DNA from: Vondammii sp040505895 | GTDB lineage: Bacteria; Pseudomonadota; Gammaproteobacteria; Chromatiales; Chromatiaceae | DNA: 64,000 nt | NCBI GenBank assembly: GCA_040505895.1 | Contig: JBEVXU010000016.1 | Span: 1 to 64,000, forward strand | Direction of reading: 5' to 3' | Shown here: positions 8,767 to 16,705 of the stretch, piece after piece | Position numbering within the stretch: the stretch's first letter is position 1 | Layout: each line of letters starts with the position of its first letter | Translations under genes and position numbers: made by a program | The notes under the pieces: model-generated | What the model was told of the DNA's origin: nothing | The model's input: only the letters and a program-made list of their open reading frames with translations | The model's database searches: none

Positions 8767-11403
8767 ATGACAATGCAATCCCAAAAACGCGTCCACTACT
8801 TCGGTAAAATCAAGTCCGAAGGAAACAAGGAGATGAAAGAGCTGCTTGGCGGCAAGGGCGCCAACCTAGCGGAGATGACTTCAATCGGTCTCCCCGTACC
8901 TCCGGGATTTACCATTACCACGGAAACCTGTGCTGAATACAATAATCTGGGCGGACAACTACCTGACGGGCTGCTCGACGAGGCGCACAAAAACATGGCG
9001 CTGATCGAGGAGGAGACAGGAAAGAAGTTTGGATCTGAAGAGGATCCGCTGCTGGTCTCCGTACGCAGCGGTGCCGCCGTGAGTATGCCCGGTATGATGG
9101 ACACTGTGCTGAATCTGGGCCTTACCGATCAAGCAGTCGAAGGATTGGCAGCTGTCTCCGGCAACCGTCGCTTCGCCCTGGATGCCTACCGCCGACTACT
9201 CAATATGTTCGGTGATGTAGTGATGGGTGTTCCCCATGAGGCCTTCGAGGAGGAGTTTGACCGGATCAAGAAGCAACACCGCGTTACCCTGGATACTGAT
9301 CTCAGCGAGGCAGGGCTGGATGAGTTGATTGCCGCCTACAAAAAAGTCTATAGCAAACATACCGGCGAAGAGTTCCCACAAGACCCCTACCTGCAGATGC
9401 AGAAAGCAGTCGAGGCAGTATTCAAGAGCTGGAACATCCCACGGGCGGTTCGTTATCGCGAGATCAACGAGATCACCGGTCTGCTGGGCACTGCTGTCAA
9501 TATACAGTCCATGGTTTTCGGCAACATGGGTGACGATTCGGGTACTGGTGTTGCCTTCACCCGAGACCCTTCCACCGGCCTGAACGAATTCTACGGAGAG
9601 TTCCTTATCAACGCCCAAGGCGAAGATGTTGTCGCCGGCATCCGCACCCCCCAGAACGTCAATGAGATGGTGAACTGGCGCAAAGATATCTACGAACAGC
9701 TACTGGAGGTCAAGCGTACTCTGGAAGATCACTACCGTGAGATGCAGGACATTGAGTACACCATCGAGCGGGGACAACTCTTTCTGCTGCAGACCCGCAC
9801 AGGTAAGCGCACCGGCTTTGCCGCTGTCAAAATTGCCGTTGAGATGGTCGTTGAGGGGCGGATCACCAAGAATGAGGCGATGTTGCGGGTGCCGGCCAAT
9901 GACCTGAACCAGCTGCTACTGCCTACTTTCAACCCCAACGCCGAGCGTGACGTTCTGACTACCGGCCTGCCGGCCTCTCCAGGTGCCTGCTTCGGCAAAC
10001 TCTCCTTCTCCGCCGACGAAGCGGTCGATCGCACCCATGCGGGGGAATTGGTACTGCTGGTTCGCAAAGAGACCAGTCCGGAAGACATCAGTGGCATGCA
10101 TGCCGCCGCCGGCATCCTAACCTCTACCGGAGGCATGACCAGCCATGCGGCCGTTGTAGCACGCGGCTGGGGTAAATGCTGTGTCGCCGGCGCCGGTGAG
10201 GTCGAGATCAGCGAAGCGGGTCGCACCATAACCATCAACGGCCGTACCTTCGGTGATCAAGATACCCTCAGCATCGACGGCTCCACCGGTGAAGTGATGG
10301 CCGGTGAAGTGGCGACACAGGATCCACAGCTCTCCGATGAATTCACCGCCCTGATGGATTGGGCGGATCAGCATCGTAAGCTGGCGGTTCGCACCAACGC
10401 CGACACCCCCGCCGATGCAGCCCGTGCCCGCAGCTATGGTGCTGAAGGTATCGGCCTGTGTCGCACAGAGCATATGTTCTTCGAGGGTGATCGCATCACC
10501 GAGATGCGTGAGATGATCCTCGCGGAGACCGTGGAAGACCGGCGCACGGCACTGGATAAACTACTCCCCCACCAGAGAGAGGACTTCAAAGGCATCTTCA
10601 CCGCCATGGAGGGGCTTCCGGTAACCGTGCGTCTGCTTGATCCTCCCCTGCATGAATTTCTCACTCATGAAAAGCATCTGCAGGCGGAACTGGCGGAACG
10701 CCTGGGCTTGCCGGTAGAAAAAATCGAGGCTCGGGTTACCCAACTGCACGAATCCAATCCCATGCTGGGGCACCGTGGCTGTCGCCTCTCTATCACCTAT
10801 CCGGAAATTCTTGAGATGCAGGTTACCGCCATCACCGAGGCGACTATCGAGTGCAAAAAAGAGGGCATAGATGCCCAGCCGGAGATCATGATTCCCCTGG
10901 TTGGTACAGCCAAAGAGCTGGATCTGCTGCGGCAACGTACTGAGCGGACCATCGCACTAACCGCGAAAGAGCACGGTGTAGCAGGTACCATAAACATCCC
11001 TGTGGGCACCATGATCGAGATTCCGCGTGCCGCTCTAACGGCGGACCAGGTTGCTGAACATGCTGACTTTTTCAGCTTCGGTACCAACGACCTGACACAG
11101 ATGACTTTCGGTTACAGCCGTGACGACGTCAACTCTTTCCTACCTGACTACATCCGCCAGGAGATCCTGGAGAAGGACCCGTTCCAATCCATTGACGTCT
11201 CCGGTGTAGGACAGCTGGTAGAGATGGCGATCACCAAGGGTAGGCGCGTCAATGAGAATATGAAAATGGGTATCTGTGGCGAGCACGGGGGAGATCCAAC
11301 CTCCATCGACTTTTTCCACAACATCGGGCTGAACTATGTCTCCTGCTCTCCGTTCAGGGTTCCAATCGCCCGTCTGGCGGCAGCCCAGGCGGCGGTCAAA
11401 TAG
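8767..11403 (+). CDS. ppdK: Pyruvate, phosphate dikinase
   Basis: Interconverts pyruvate + ATP + phosphate and PEP + AMP + pyrophosphate; it is reversible, so it can run in gluconeogenesis or, with pyrophosphate, in glycolysis. The 878 residues match bacterial PPDK length. The N-terminal ATP-grasp domain has GGKGANLAEM and SVRSGAAVSMPGMMDTVLNL; the swivel domain has GGMTSHAAVVARGWGKCC with the phosphorylated His about 460; the C-terminal PEP barrel has GLCRTEHMFF, MLGHRGCRL, FGTNDLTQMTFGYSRDD and GICGEHGGDP. The ATG at 8767 has AAGGG about 9 bp upstream. Monocistronic. Having both PPDK and PpsA within 11 kb gives two routes between pyruvate and PEP with different energetic cost. Confidence 0.97.
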   Translation: MTMQSQKRVHYFGKIKSEGNKEMKELLGGKGANLAEMTSIGLPVPPGFTITTETCAEYNNLGGQLPDGLLDEAHKNMALIEEETGKKFGSEEDPLLVSVRSGAAVSMPGMMDTVLNLGLTDQAVEGLAAVSGNRRFALDAYRRLLNMFGDVVMGVPHEAFEEEFDRIKKQHRVTLDTDLSEAGLDELIAAYKKVYSKHTGEEFPQDPYLQMQKAVEAVFKSWNIPRAVRYREINEITGLLGTAVNIQSMVFGNMGDDSGTGVAFTRDPSTGLNEFYGEFLINAQGEDVVAGIRTPQNVNEMVNWRKDIYEQLLEVKRTLEDHYREMQDIEYTIERGQLFLLQTRTGKRTGFAAVKIAVEMVVEGRITKNEAMLRVPANDLNQLLLPTFNPNAERDVLTTGLPASPGACFGKLSFSADEAVDRTHAGELVLLVRKETSPEDISGMHAAAGILTSTGGMTSHAAVVARGWGKCCVAGAGEVEISEAGRTITINGRTFGDQDTLSIDGSTGEVMAGEVATQDPQLSDEFTALMDWADQHRKLAVRTNADTPADAARARSYGAEGIGLCRTEHMFFEGDRITEMREMILAETVEDRRTALDKLLPHQREDFKGIFTAMEGLPVTVRLLDPPLHEFLTHEKHLQAELAERLGLPVEKIEARVTQLHESNPMLGHRGCRLSITYPEILEMQVTAITEATIECKKEGIDAQPEIMIPLVGTAKELDLLRQRTERTIALTAKEHGVAGTINIPVGTMIEIPRAALTADQVAEHADFFSFGTNDLTQMTFGYSRDDVNSFLPDYIRQEILEKDPFQSIDVSGVGQLVEMAITKGRRVNENMKMGICGEHGGDPTSIDFFHNIGLNYVSCSPFRVPIARLAAAQAAVK

Positions 11404-11416
11404 GAAGCTCGTAAAA

Positions 11417-11459
11417 GAAGCGGAACACAGAGGAGTCGCAGAGTACGCAGAGAAATGCC
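11417..11459 (+). repeat. Post-stop CACAGAG/CGCAGAG repeat, copy 3
   Basis: GAAGCGGAACACAGAGGAGT continues to CGCAGAGTACGCAGAGAAAT, starting 14 bp after the ppdK stop. Same orientation and position relative to the upstream gene as the other three copies. Confidence 0.7.
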
Positions 11460-11480
11460 TTTGTTTTCAATAGGCAATCT

Positions 11481-11657
11481 CTAGTGTAGTGTCCTGTACT
11501 AAACGGTAATTAAGCGAGGCGAGAAGGGAGACCCACAAAAGATCCAATTCTGCGTTACAGCCTTTGTTAAGGGGGAAACCATTAACTGCAGGCTGCGCCT
11601 TGACTTGAATCTTTTGTGGGTCTCTTAATATCCGCTTAGTACAGGACACTACACTAG
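11481..11657. mobile_element. 177-bp MITE with perfect 22-bp terminal inverted repeats
   Basis: The left end (11481-11502), starting CTAGTGTAGTGTCCTGTAC, is repeated exactly inverted at 11636-11657. Next to it the arms continue to pair imperfectly, and a second perfect inverted block, GAGACCCACAAAAGAT (left, from about 11528) against ATCTTTTGTGGGTCTC (right, from about 11609), lies inside. The middle has no coding capacity. This is the architecture of a non-autonomous transposable element mobilised by a transposase elsewhere; CTAG ends could reflect a TA-type target, but I cannot name the parent family. Only one copy is in the window. Confidence 0.75.
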
Positions 11658-11760
11658 TTACTCTGCTCCCCTCTGCATCCAAAACGTGCTGTTTTCAGAT
11701 GTGTGGCAGCTGAAGTTTACGGTAAGAGACAGCGCATAGCAGAGGCTGCCGCGGTGGGTG

Positions 11761-13143
11761 TCAGGCGCGCCGCCAACTGGTTCCGCCGGCGCCATCTTCC
11801 AATACCACCCCCTTCTCAATCAATTCGTCACGAATACGATCCGCTTCTCCCCAATCCTTGGCACTACGCGCATCCAGCCGCTGCTGAACCAGTGATTCGA
11901 TCACCTCATCGCTGAGGCCATCGTCGGTGGCCATGCCGCGCAGGTAGCGCTCCGGATCGTCCTGCAGGATACCGATGATAGCGCCCAGGCGCTTCAGCTC
12001 AGCACCCAGAGCGGCAGCCTGTGCCTCATCCTCTTTTCGTACCCTATTCAGCTCTCGCACCAGCTCAAACATGGCGGCCAGAGCTTCCGGGGTGTTGAAG
12101 TCATCATCCATCGCCTCGTGGAAACGGTTGGAAAAGGCTTCGCCACCGGCCGGTTCCGCATCAGGTAAGCCACGTAGAGCAGTGTAGAAACGAGTTAGGG
12201 CGCCACGGGCGTTATCCAGATGCTCTTCATCGTAATTGAGGGGGCTGCGATACTGGCTGGTGAGGATAAAGTAGCGCACCTCTTCCGCCTGATAGCGCTG
12301 AAGGATCTCCCGCACAGTGAAGAAGTTACCCAGTGACTTGGACATCTTCTCGTCATTGACACGTACAAAACCGTTATGCATCCAGTAGTTGACAAAGGTC
12401 TTTCCAGTCGCCCCCTCGGATTGGGCGATCTCATTTTCATGATGGGGAAATGAGAGATCCGCCCCACCACCGTGGATATCGAAGGTGTCGCCAAGGCAGC
12501 AGGTAGACATTGCCGAACACTCGATATGCCAACCGGGGCGCCCCTCTCCCCAGGGAGAGTTCCAGGCGGGCTCATCTGGCTTGGCCATCTTCCAGAGGAC
12601 AAAGTCGAGGGGGTTGCGCTTGTCACTATCCACCTCGACCCGGGCACCGGCCTGTAGGTCCTCCAGTGATTTTCCGGAGAGTTTGCCGTAGCTCTCAAAA
12701 CTGTTGACCGCATAATAGACATCGCCATTATCCGCCTGATAGGCGTGACCGTTGTCGATCAGCCTCTGGATCATATTGATGATCTCAGCGATATGAGTGG
12801 TGGCACGTGGCTCATCATCCGGTACCAACACCCCCAGTGCAGCGGCATCCTCCTGCATTGCCTTGATAAAGCGATCTGTCAGTTCACCGAAATGTTCGCC
12901 GTTCTCGTTGGCCCTGTTGATGATCTTATCGTCAATATCGGTGATATTCCGTATGTAGGTGACATCGTAGCCCCTCTCCCGCAAATAACGGTAGACCACA
13001 TCGAACACCACCATAACCCGGGCATGGCCGAGGTGACAGAGATCGTAAACCGTCATGCCACAGACATACATCCGGGCCTTGCCGGGCTCCAAGGGTTTAA
13101 ACTCTTCTTTTTGGTTATTGAGATCGTTGTAGATCTTCAGCAT
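11761..13143 (-). CDS. cysS: Cysteinyl-tRNA synthetase
   Basis: Charges tRNA-Cys with cysteine in the cytoplasm; a class Ia monomeric synthetase. The 460 residues match the family (E. coli 461). The N-terminus is MLKIYNDLNNQKEEFKPLEP; the zinc ligand Cys is in MYVCGMTVYD; the HIGH-type motif is HLGHARV; the other zinc ligands lie in ECSAMSTCCLG and PHHENEIAQSE; and the KMSKS loop is KMSKSLGN. It is divergent from the cyclophilin-lpxH cluster, the standard arrangement in many gammaproteobacteria. Confidence 0.97.
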   Translation of the reverse strand: MLKIYNDLNNQKEEFKPLEPGKARMYVCGMTVYDLCHLGHARVMVVFDVVYRYLRERGYDVTYIRNITDIDDKIINRANENGEHFGELTDRFIKAMQEDAAALGVLVPDDEPRATTHIAEIINMIQRLIDNGHAYQADNGDVYYAVNSFESYGKLSGKSLEDLQAGARVEVDSDKRNPLDFVLWKMAKPDEPAWNSPWGEGRPGWHIECSAMSTCCLGDTFDIHGGGADLSFPHHENEIAQSEGATGKTFVNYWMHNGFVRVNDEKMSKSLGNFFTVREILQRYQAEEVRYFILTSQYRSPLNYDEEHLDNARGALTRFYTALRGLPDAEPAGGEAFSNRFHEAMDDDFNTPEALAAMFELVRELNRVRKEDEAQAAALGAELKRLGAIIGILQDDPERYLRGMATDDGLSDEVIESLVQQRLDARSAKDWGEADRIRDELIEKGVVLEDGAGGTSWRRA

Positions 13144-13332
13144 GTCCGCTCCGGTAGGTCAGATAGTGGCAAAAAAACGGGGTCGCCAAACGCGTGCGGT
13201 GAATGGTAAACGATTGTCCAGCGCCAACAAAGTGCGGATAGGACTTTTTCGTCAGGGCCATACCCTTTATGATGGTGGGTTCAGGTCGCAACCAACGGTT
13301 GTCGGCAATAACAGATTCTGGAGAAAAGAGAG

Positions 13333-13917
13333 ATGAAAGCACGATTTTTCCACCTGCTCTTCACCCTGCTTATTGGGCTAAGCCTTGCATCTGCTGTCCA
13401 TGCGGAAGCTACCCGGGTGTTAATGAAGACAAACCAGGGCGATATCGAACTGGAACTCGATGGTGACAAAGCACCGGAAACTGTTAAGAATTTCCTTCGT
13501 TACGTTGATGAAGGCACCTATAACGGCACTATCTTCCATCGCGTCATCAACAGCTTCATGGTTCAGGGTGGAGGCTACACCTCGGAGATGGAGAAAAAGC
13601 CAACCCATGCACCCGTCAAAAATGAGGCTGACAACGGCCTGAGAAATCAAACCGGCACTATCGCCATGGCAAGGACCTCAGACCCCCATTCAGCGACCGC
13701 CCAGTTCTTTATCAACCATGCAGACAACGGCTTTCTCAATCACAGCAGCAAGACAGTCAGGGGTTGGGGATACACCGTTTTCGGTCGGGTTACACAGGGT
13801 ATGGAGGTGGTCAACCGTATTGCAGATGTCTACACCGTGACCCGCCACGGCATGAAAAACGTGCCTGAAAGCGCGGTCATCATCGAAACCGTTTCACGTA
13901 TTACCAAGCAACAGTAA
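13333..13917 (+). CDS. ppiA: Periplasmic cyclophilin-type peptidyl-prolyl isomerase
   Basis: A 194-residue cyclophilin with an N-terminal signal peptide ending around SAVHAEA, so the mature enzyme works in the periplasm on cis-trans prolyl isomerisation of exported proteins. Family motifs are present: IFHRVINSFMVQGGG (active-site Arg in FHRV), GTIAMARTSDPHSATAQFFI and GYTVFGRVTQGMEVVN. The start has GGAGAAAAGAG upstream. Twelve bp separate it from the cytoplasmic cyclophilin gene ppiB; the two are clearly paralogous. lpxH follows, and the three probably share one transcript divergent from cysS. Confidence 0.9.
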   Translation: MKARFFHLLFTLLIGLSLASAVHAEATRVLMKTNQGDIELELDGDKAPETVKNFLRYVDEGTYNGTIFHRVINSFMVQGGGYTSEMEKKPTHAPVKNEADNGLRNQTGTIAMARTSDPHSATAQFFINHADNGFLNHSSKTVRGWGYTVFGRVTQGMEVVNRIADVYTVTRHGMKNVPESAVIIETVSRITKQQ

Positions 13918-13929
13918 GGAACCGTAACT

Positions 13930-14439
13930 ATGATTACGCTGAAAACCAACCAGGGCGATATCGTCATTGAACTTGACCACGCCAATGCCCCTAAAACTAG
14001 TGAAAACTTTACCCAGTATGTCAGAGAGGGCTTCTATGACGGTGTCATTTTTCACCGGGTCATCAGCAACTTTATGATTCAGGGCGGTGGCTTTGAGCCC
14101 GGCATGTCGGAAAAGACGACCCGCGCTCCGATTGAAAATGAGGCGAAGAACGGCCTCAGTAATGTCATTGGCTCTCTCGCCATGGCTCGTACCATGGACC
14201 CCCACTCCGCCAGTGCCCAGTTTTTTATCAACGTTTCAGACAACAAGTTCCTCGACTATCCTGGACAGGATGGCTGGGGCTACTGTGTCTTCGGTAAGAT
14301 TGTAGAGGGCATAGATGTAGTCAACAAGATGAAAGGTGTGGATACCACCACCAGCATGGGCCACCAGGATGTTCCTGTAGATGATCTGATCATCGAACAG
14401 GCAATTATCGACGACGACGAAGCGGAAGCCGAAGCATAA
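13930..14439 (+). CDS. ppiB: Cytoplasmic cyclophilin-type peptidyl-prolyl isomerase
   Basis: A 169-residue cyclophilin without a signal peptide. It has the full catalytic signature VIFHRVISNFMIQGGG, then GSLAMARTMDPHSASAQFFI and GYCVFGKIVEGIDVV, close to E. coli PpiB (164 residues). The acidic tail (DDDEAEAEA) is a small extension. AAGGA lies about 9 bp before the ATG. It is sandwiched between ppiA and lpxH with gaps of 12 bp each, so it is translated as part of that operon. Confidence 0.95.
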   Translation: MITLKTNQGDIVIELDHANAPKTSENFTQYVREGFYDGVIFHRVISNFMIQGGGFEPGMSEKTTRAPIENEAKNGLSNVIGSLAMARTMDPHSASAQFFINVSDNKFLDYPGQDGWGYCVFGKIVEGIDVVNKMKGVDTTTSMGHQDVPVDDLIIEQAIIDDDEAEAEA

Positions 14440-14451
14440 ATTCCGCGTACC

Positions 14452-15180
14452 ATGGCAGATGCCCTCTTCATTTCCGACCTGCATCTGTCGCGGGAGCGAC
14501 CGGCTGTCACTGCCCTGTTCCTCCGCTTTTTGGAGGAGCAGGGCGGCAGCGCCGACAATCTCTATATCCTCGGCGACCTATTCGATGCCTGGATCGGTGA
14601 TGACGATAATACCCCTCCCTCATCCGACGTCAGAGAGGCACTGAAAGCCACCTCTTCCCGCGGCACAGCGGTTCATCTGATGCATGGCAACCGGGATTTC
14701 CTTATCGGTGATCGATTTGCAGTACAGGCAGGTTGTTCGTTGCTTCCCGACCCAACTCTGATTCATCTGCACTATGAACAGACACTGCTGATGCACGGCG
14801 ACCTGCTCTGCAGCGATGACCTGGAATACCAACAAGCACGCAAATTTCTTCGCAGCAGCGACTTTATCAATGACTTTCTCTCGAAAAGTATTGAGGAACG
14901 CATTGTCCTGGCAGCCGAGTACAGAAAACGCAGCGGTGAGGTCATCTCATTGAAACCGGCGGATATCATGGATGTTAATCAGCAGAGCGTCCAACAGGCC
15001 ATGTCAGAGCACAGGGCTACTCTGCTGATACATGGCCATACCCACCGCCCCGGTTCCCACCATTTTGCTCTCGGAGGAGATGAGGTGAGACGTATTGTCC
15101 TCGGCGACTGGAGTAAAGAACATGGGCATTATCTACGGGCTGGAGTAGACGGCCTATCAAGTCACCTGATCACACCCTGA
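14452..15180 (+). CDS. lpxH: UDP-2,3-diacylglucosamine diphosphatase LpxH
   Basis: Hydrolyses UDP-2,3-diacylglucosamine to lipid X and UMP at the inner-membrane surface, the fourth step of lipid A synthesis. The 242 residues match LpxH, a calcineurin-like metallophosphoesterase. The metal-binding signatures are in order: FISDLHL (about 6-12), LGDLFDAWIGDD (about 42), MHGNRDFLIGDRF (about 82), LMHGDLLC (about 118) and IHGHTHRPGSH (about 195). It is the last gene of ppiA-ppiB-lpxH. Its presence implies a standard lipid A pathway and a Gram-negative envelope. Confidence 0.95.
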   Translation: MADALFISDLHLSRERPAVTALFLRFLEEQGGSADNLYILGDLFDAWIGDDDNTPPSSDVREALKATSSRGTAVHLMHGNRDFLIGDRFAVQAGCSLLPDPTLIHLHYEQTLLMHGDLLCSDDLEYQQARKFLRSSDFINDFLSKSIEERIVLAAEYRKRSGEVISLKPADIMDVNQQSVQQAMSEHRATLLIHGHTHRPGSHHFALGGDEVRRIVLGDWSKEHGHYLRAGVDGLSSHLITP

Positions 15181-15291
15181 GCCGGCAGTTTCAGGCCTTG
15201 TCGCCAGCTAGTGCCCATGACAAAAACAGAGCCCTTCTCTATCCTCCTGCTGCTGTCAGTTCTTACTCTTCGCCGCTGCTGTAAGATTAAG

Positions 15292-15320
15292 TTGAAGATA
15301 TATCACTATATTAGTATAAT
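15292..15320 (+). promoter_or_regulatory. Sigma-70-like promoter for the Bax-like gene
   Basis: TTGAAG (15292-15297) and a perfect TATAAT (15315-15320) are separated by 17 bp, in AT-rich DNA 33 bp before the glucosaminidase start codon. The short leader would make the gene independent of lpxH. Confidence 0.6.
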
Positions 15321-15352
15321 CTAATGTTTTAATTCTTAGATTATTTAGTTTT

Positions 15353-16336
15353 ATGAAAACATCGGCTACCATCTCGATCGTTACCGCACTCCTTCTGACG
15401 GTACTCAGTCTCGCCTCATCCGCCTATCAGCCCGGTGGTTTTCAGCGCGCCGCCTATACTCCTCCAGCTGGCATGTTTCGTCAGAATGCCCTGCCCTATG
15501 GCTACTACCCAGTGCCCACCCCACGCTACTTGCAGCCCTATGGCTCCTTTGGCCGGCAGCCGATTGAAAATGAAAAAACTGCCCCTGCGCCACGCCGGCC
15601 GGTGGCAAAATCAGCTACAGATGAGAAGCCACTAACCTCACAGACAAACAGTGGGGCTGAAAAAACTAATGTTGTAAAAAAAGCGAAGCCCAGTGCGGTA
15701 AAGAGCAGTTTTATCGAAACTCTGGTTCCGTTGATAAATAAGGAAAACGGGCGCATTAGGCAACTCCGGAAGAGTGTTCTAAACAAAACTGAGCGGCTCA
15801 ACCAGGGGAAAAAACTCTCCACCAAAGAGAGCCAACAGCTCAGCACCCTTGCAGTTGAATATCGTATCAAGGGGGATCCCTTAAATGAGCGGAGTGCCCG
15901 TGACGCCCTGATAGAGAAAGTCGATATTATCCCACTGGCCCTTACCCTGGCTCAGGCAGCCAATGAGAGCGCCTGGGGCAAGTCCCGCTTTGCCCGTGAA
16001 GGTAACAACCTGTTTGGCATCTGGACATATGATCGTAGTAAGGGAATTATTCCCAAAGGCAGGGAGCAAGGAAAAAAGCATCTGGTTCGTAAGTTTGACA
16101 CTTTAGGCGAGTCGGTGCGCTACTACATGTATAGCCTTAACAGCCACCCCGCCTACCAAGCGCTGCGAAAAATCCGCAGTCAACAGCGAGCCTCTGCAGC
16201 AGCCCTGAACAGTAAAGCCCTCGCTAATGGTCTGGAAAAATACTCAGCCAAAGGCAAAGAGTATGTCCGTCTGATTCAGCAGATTATCGAGCAGAATAGT
16301 CTCGCCGCTCTGGAACGTAGACAACGACAGGTCTGA
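15353..16336 (+). CDS. Bax-like exported glucosaminidase
   Basis: A 327-residue exported protein. After a signal peptide (cleavage near SLASSAYQ) comes a Pro/Tyr-rich, low-complexity segment and a basic linker to about residue 150. The C-terminal half (about 190-325) is the GH73-type endo-beta-N-acetylglucosaminidase domain seen in E. coli Bax: LALTLAQAANESAWGKSRFA with the likely catalytic Glu, GNNLFGIWTY, and FDTLGESVRYYMYSLNSHPA. It would cleave peptidoglycan glycan strands in the periplasm. The E. coli protein is about 274 residues, so this one has an extended linker. It is followed by an orphan HicA-like gene. Confidence 0.85.
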   Translation: MKTSATISIVTALLLTVLSLASSAYQPGGFQRAAYTPPAGMFRQNALPYGYYPVPTPRYLQPYGSFGRQPIENEKTAPAPRRPVAKSATDEKPLTSQTNSGAEKTNVVKKAKPSAVKSSFIETLVPLINKENGRIRQLRKSVLNKTERLNQGKKLSTKESQQLSTLAVEYRIKGDPLNERSARDALIEKVDIIPLALTLAQAANESAWGKSRFAREGNNLFGIWTYDRSKGIIPKGREQGKKHLVRKFDTLGESVRYYMYSLNSHPAYQALRKIRSQQRASAAALNSKALANGLEKYSAKGKEYVRLIQQIIEQNSLAALERRQRQV

Positions 16337-16379
16337 TCTACCAAACCACATAAGTGGATTCTGCTGCTACCTTTAGGGT

Positions 16380-16637
16380 ATGAATCACAAACAGAAACAC
16401 ACACTTCAAGCCCTCTTCAAGGAGCCGGTCAGCGGCAACCTGCACTGGCGGGATATCGAATCGTTATTGAGGTCTCTTGGGGTAGAGCTTCAATCCGGCC
16501 ATGGAGCGCGCGTTGGACTGCTGTTTAATGGTGTCGAAGGCTCCTTCCACCGTCCTCACCATAGTGGAGTATCAAGTAAGCAGGAGATCAGACACCTGCG
16601 GCAGTTCCTCATTAGCGCGGGTATCGAATCACCGTAA
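16380..16637 (+). CDS. HicA-family toxin-like protein without a HicB partner
   Basis: 85 residues with the dsRBD-like HicA fold pattern: an N-terminal helix (KHTLQALFKEP), HWRDIESLLRSLGVEL, a basic beta segment with VGLLFNGVEGSFHRPHH carrying the probable catalytic His, and KQEIRHLRQFLISAGI at the end. HicA toxins are mRNA interferases normally neutralised by HicB encoded next door. No HicB-like frame is present on either side: a cell-wall enzyme lies upstream and a convergent signalling gene downstream. It may be a domesticated single-copy member of the family. The start has GGGTATG rather than a strong ribosome site. Confidence 0.65.
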   Translation: MNHKQKHTLQALFKEPVSGNLHWRDIESLLRSLGVELQSGHGARVGLLFNGVEGSFHRPHHSGVSSKQEIRHLRQFLISAGIESP

Positions 16638-16705
16638 CAGGTTCTTCAACTGGAACCCGTGGAAACAGTGTTCACACTACCCTTGATTACCCAACCCACA
16701 CTCTC

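Larger units (their letters stand above)
11404..11760. other. ppdK-cysS convergent intergenic region
   Basis: The 357 bp between the convergent ppdK and cysS genes contain the CACAGAG repeat (copy 3) and a 177-bp MITE with perfect terminal inverted repeats. No gene is evident. Confidence 0.7.

Noticed and set aside
11703..11915. 70-residue frame at the cysS 3' end
   Set aside because: Runs antisense into cysS, which is well supported.
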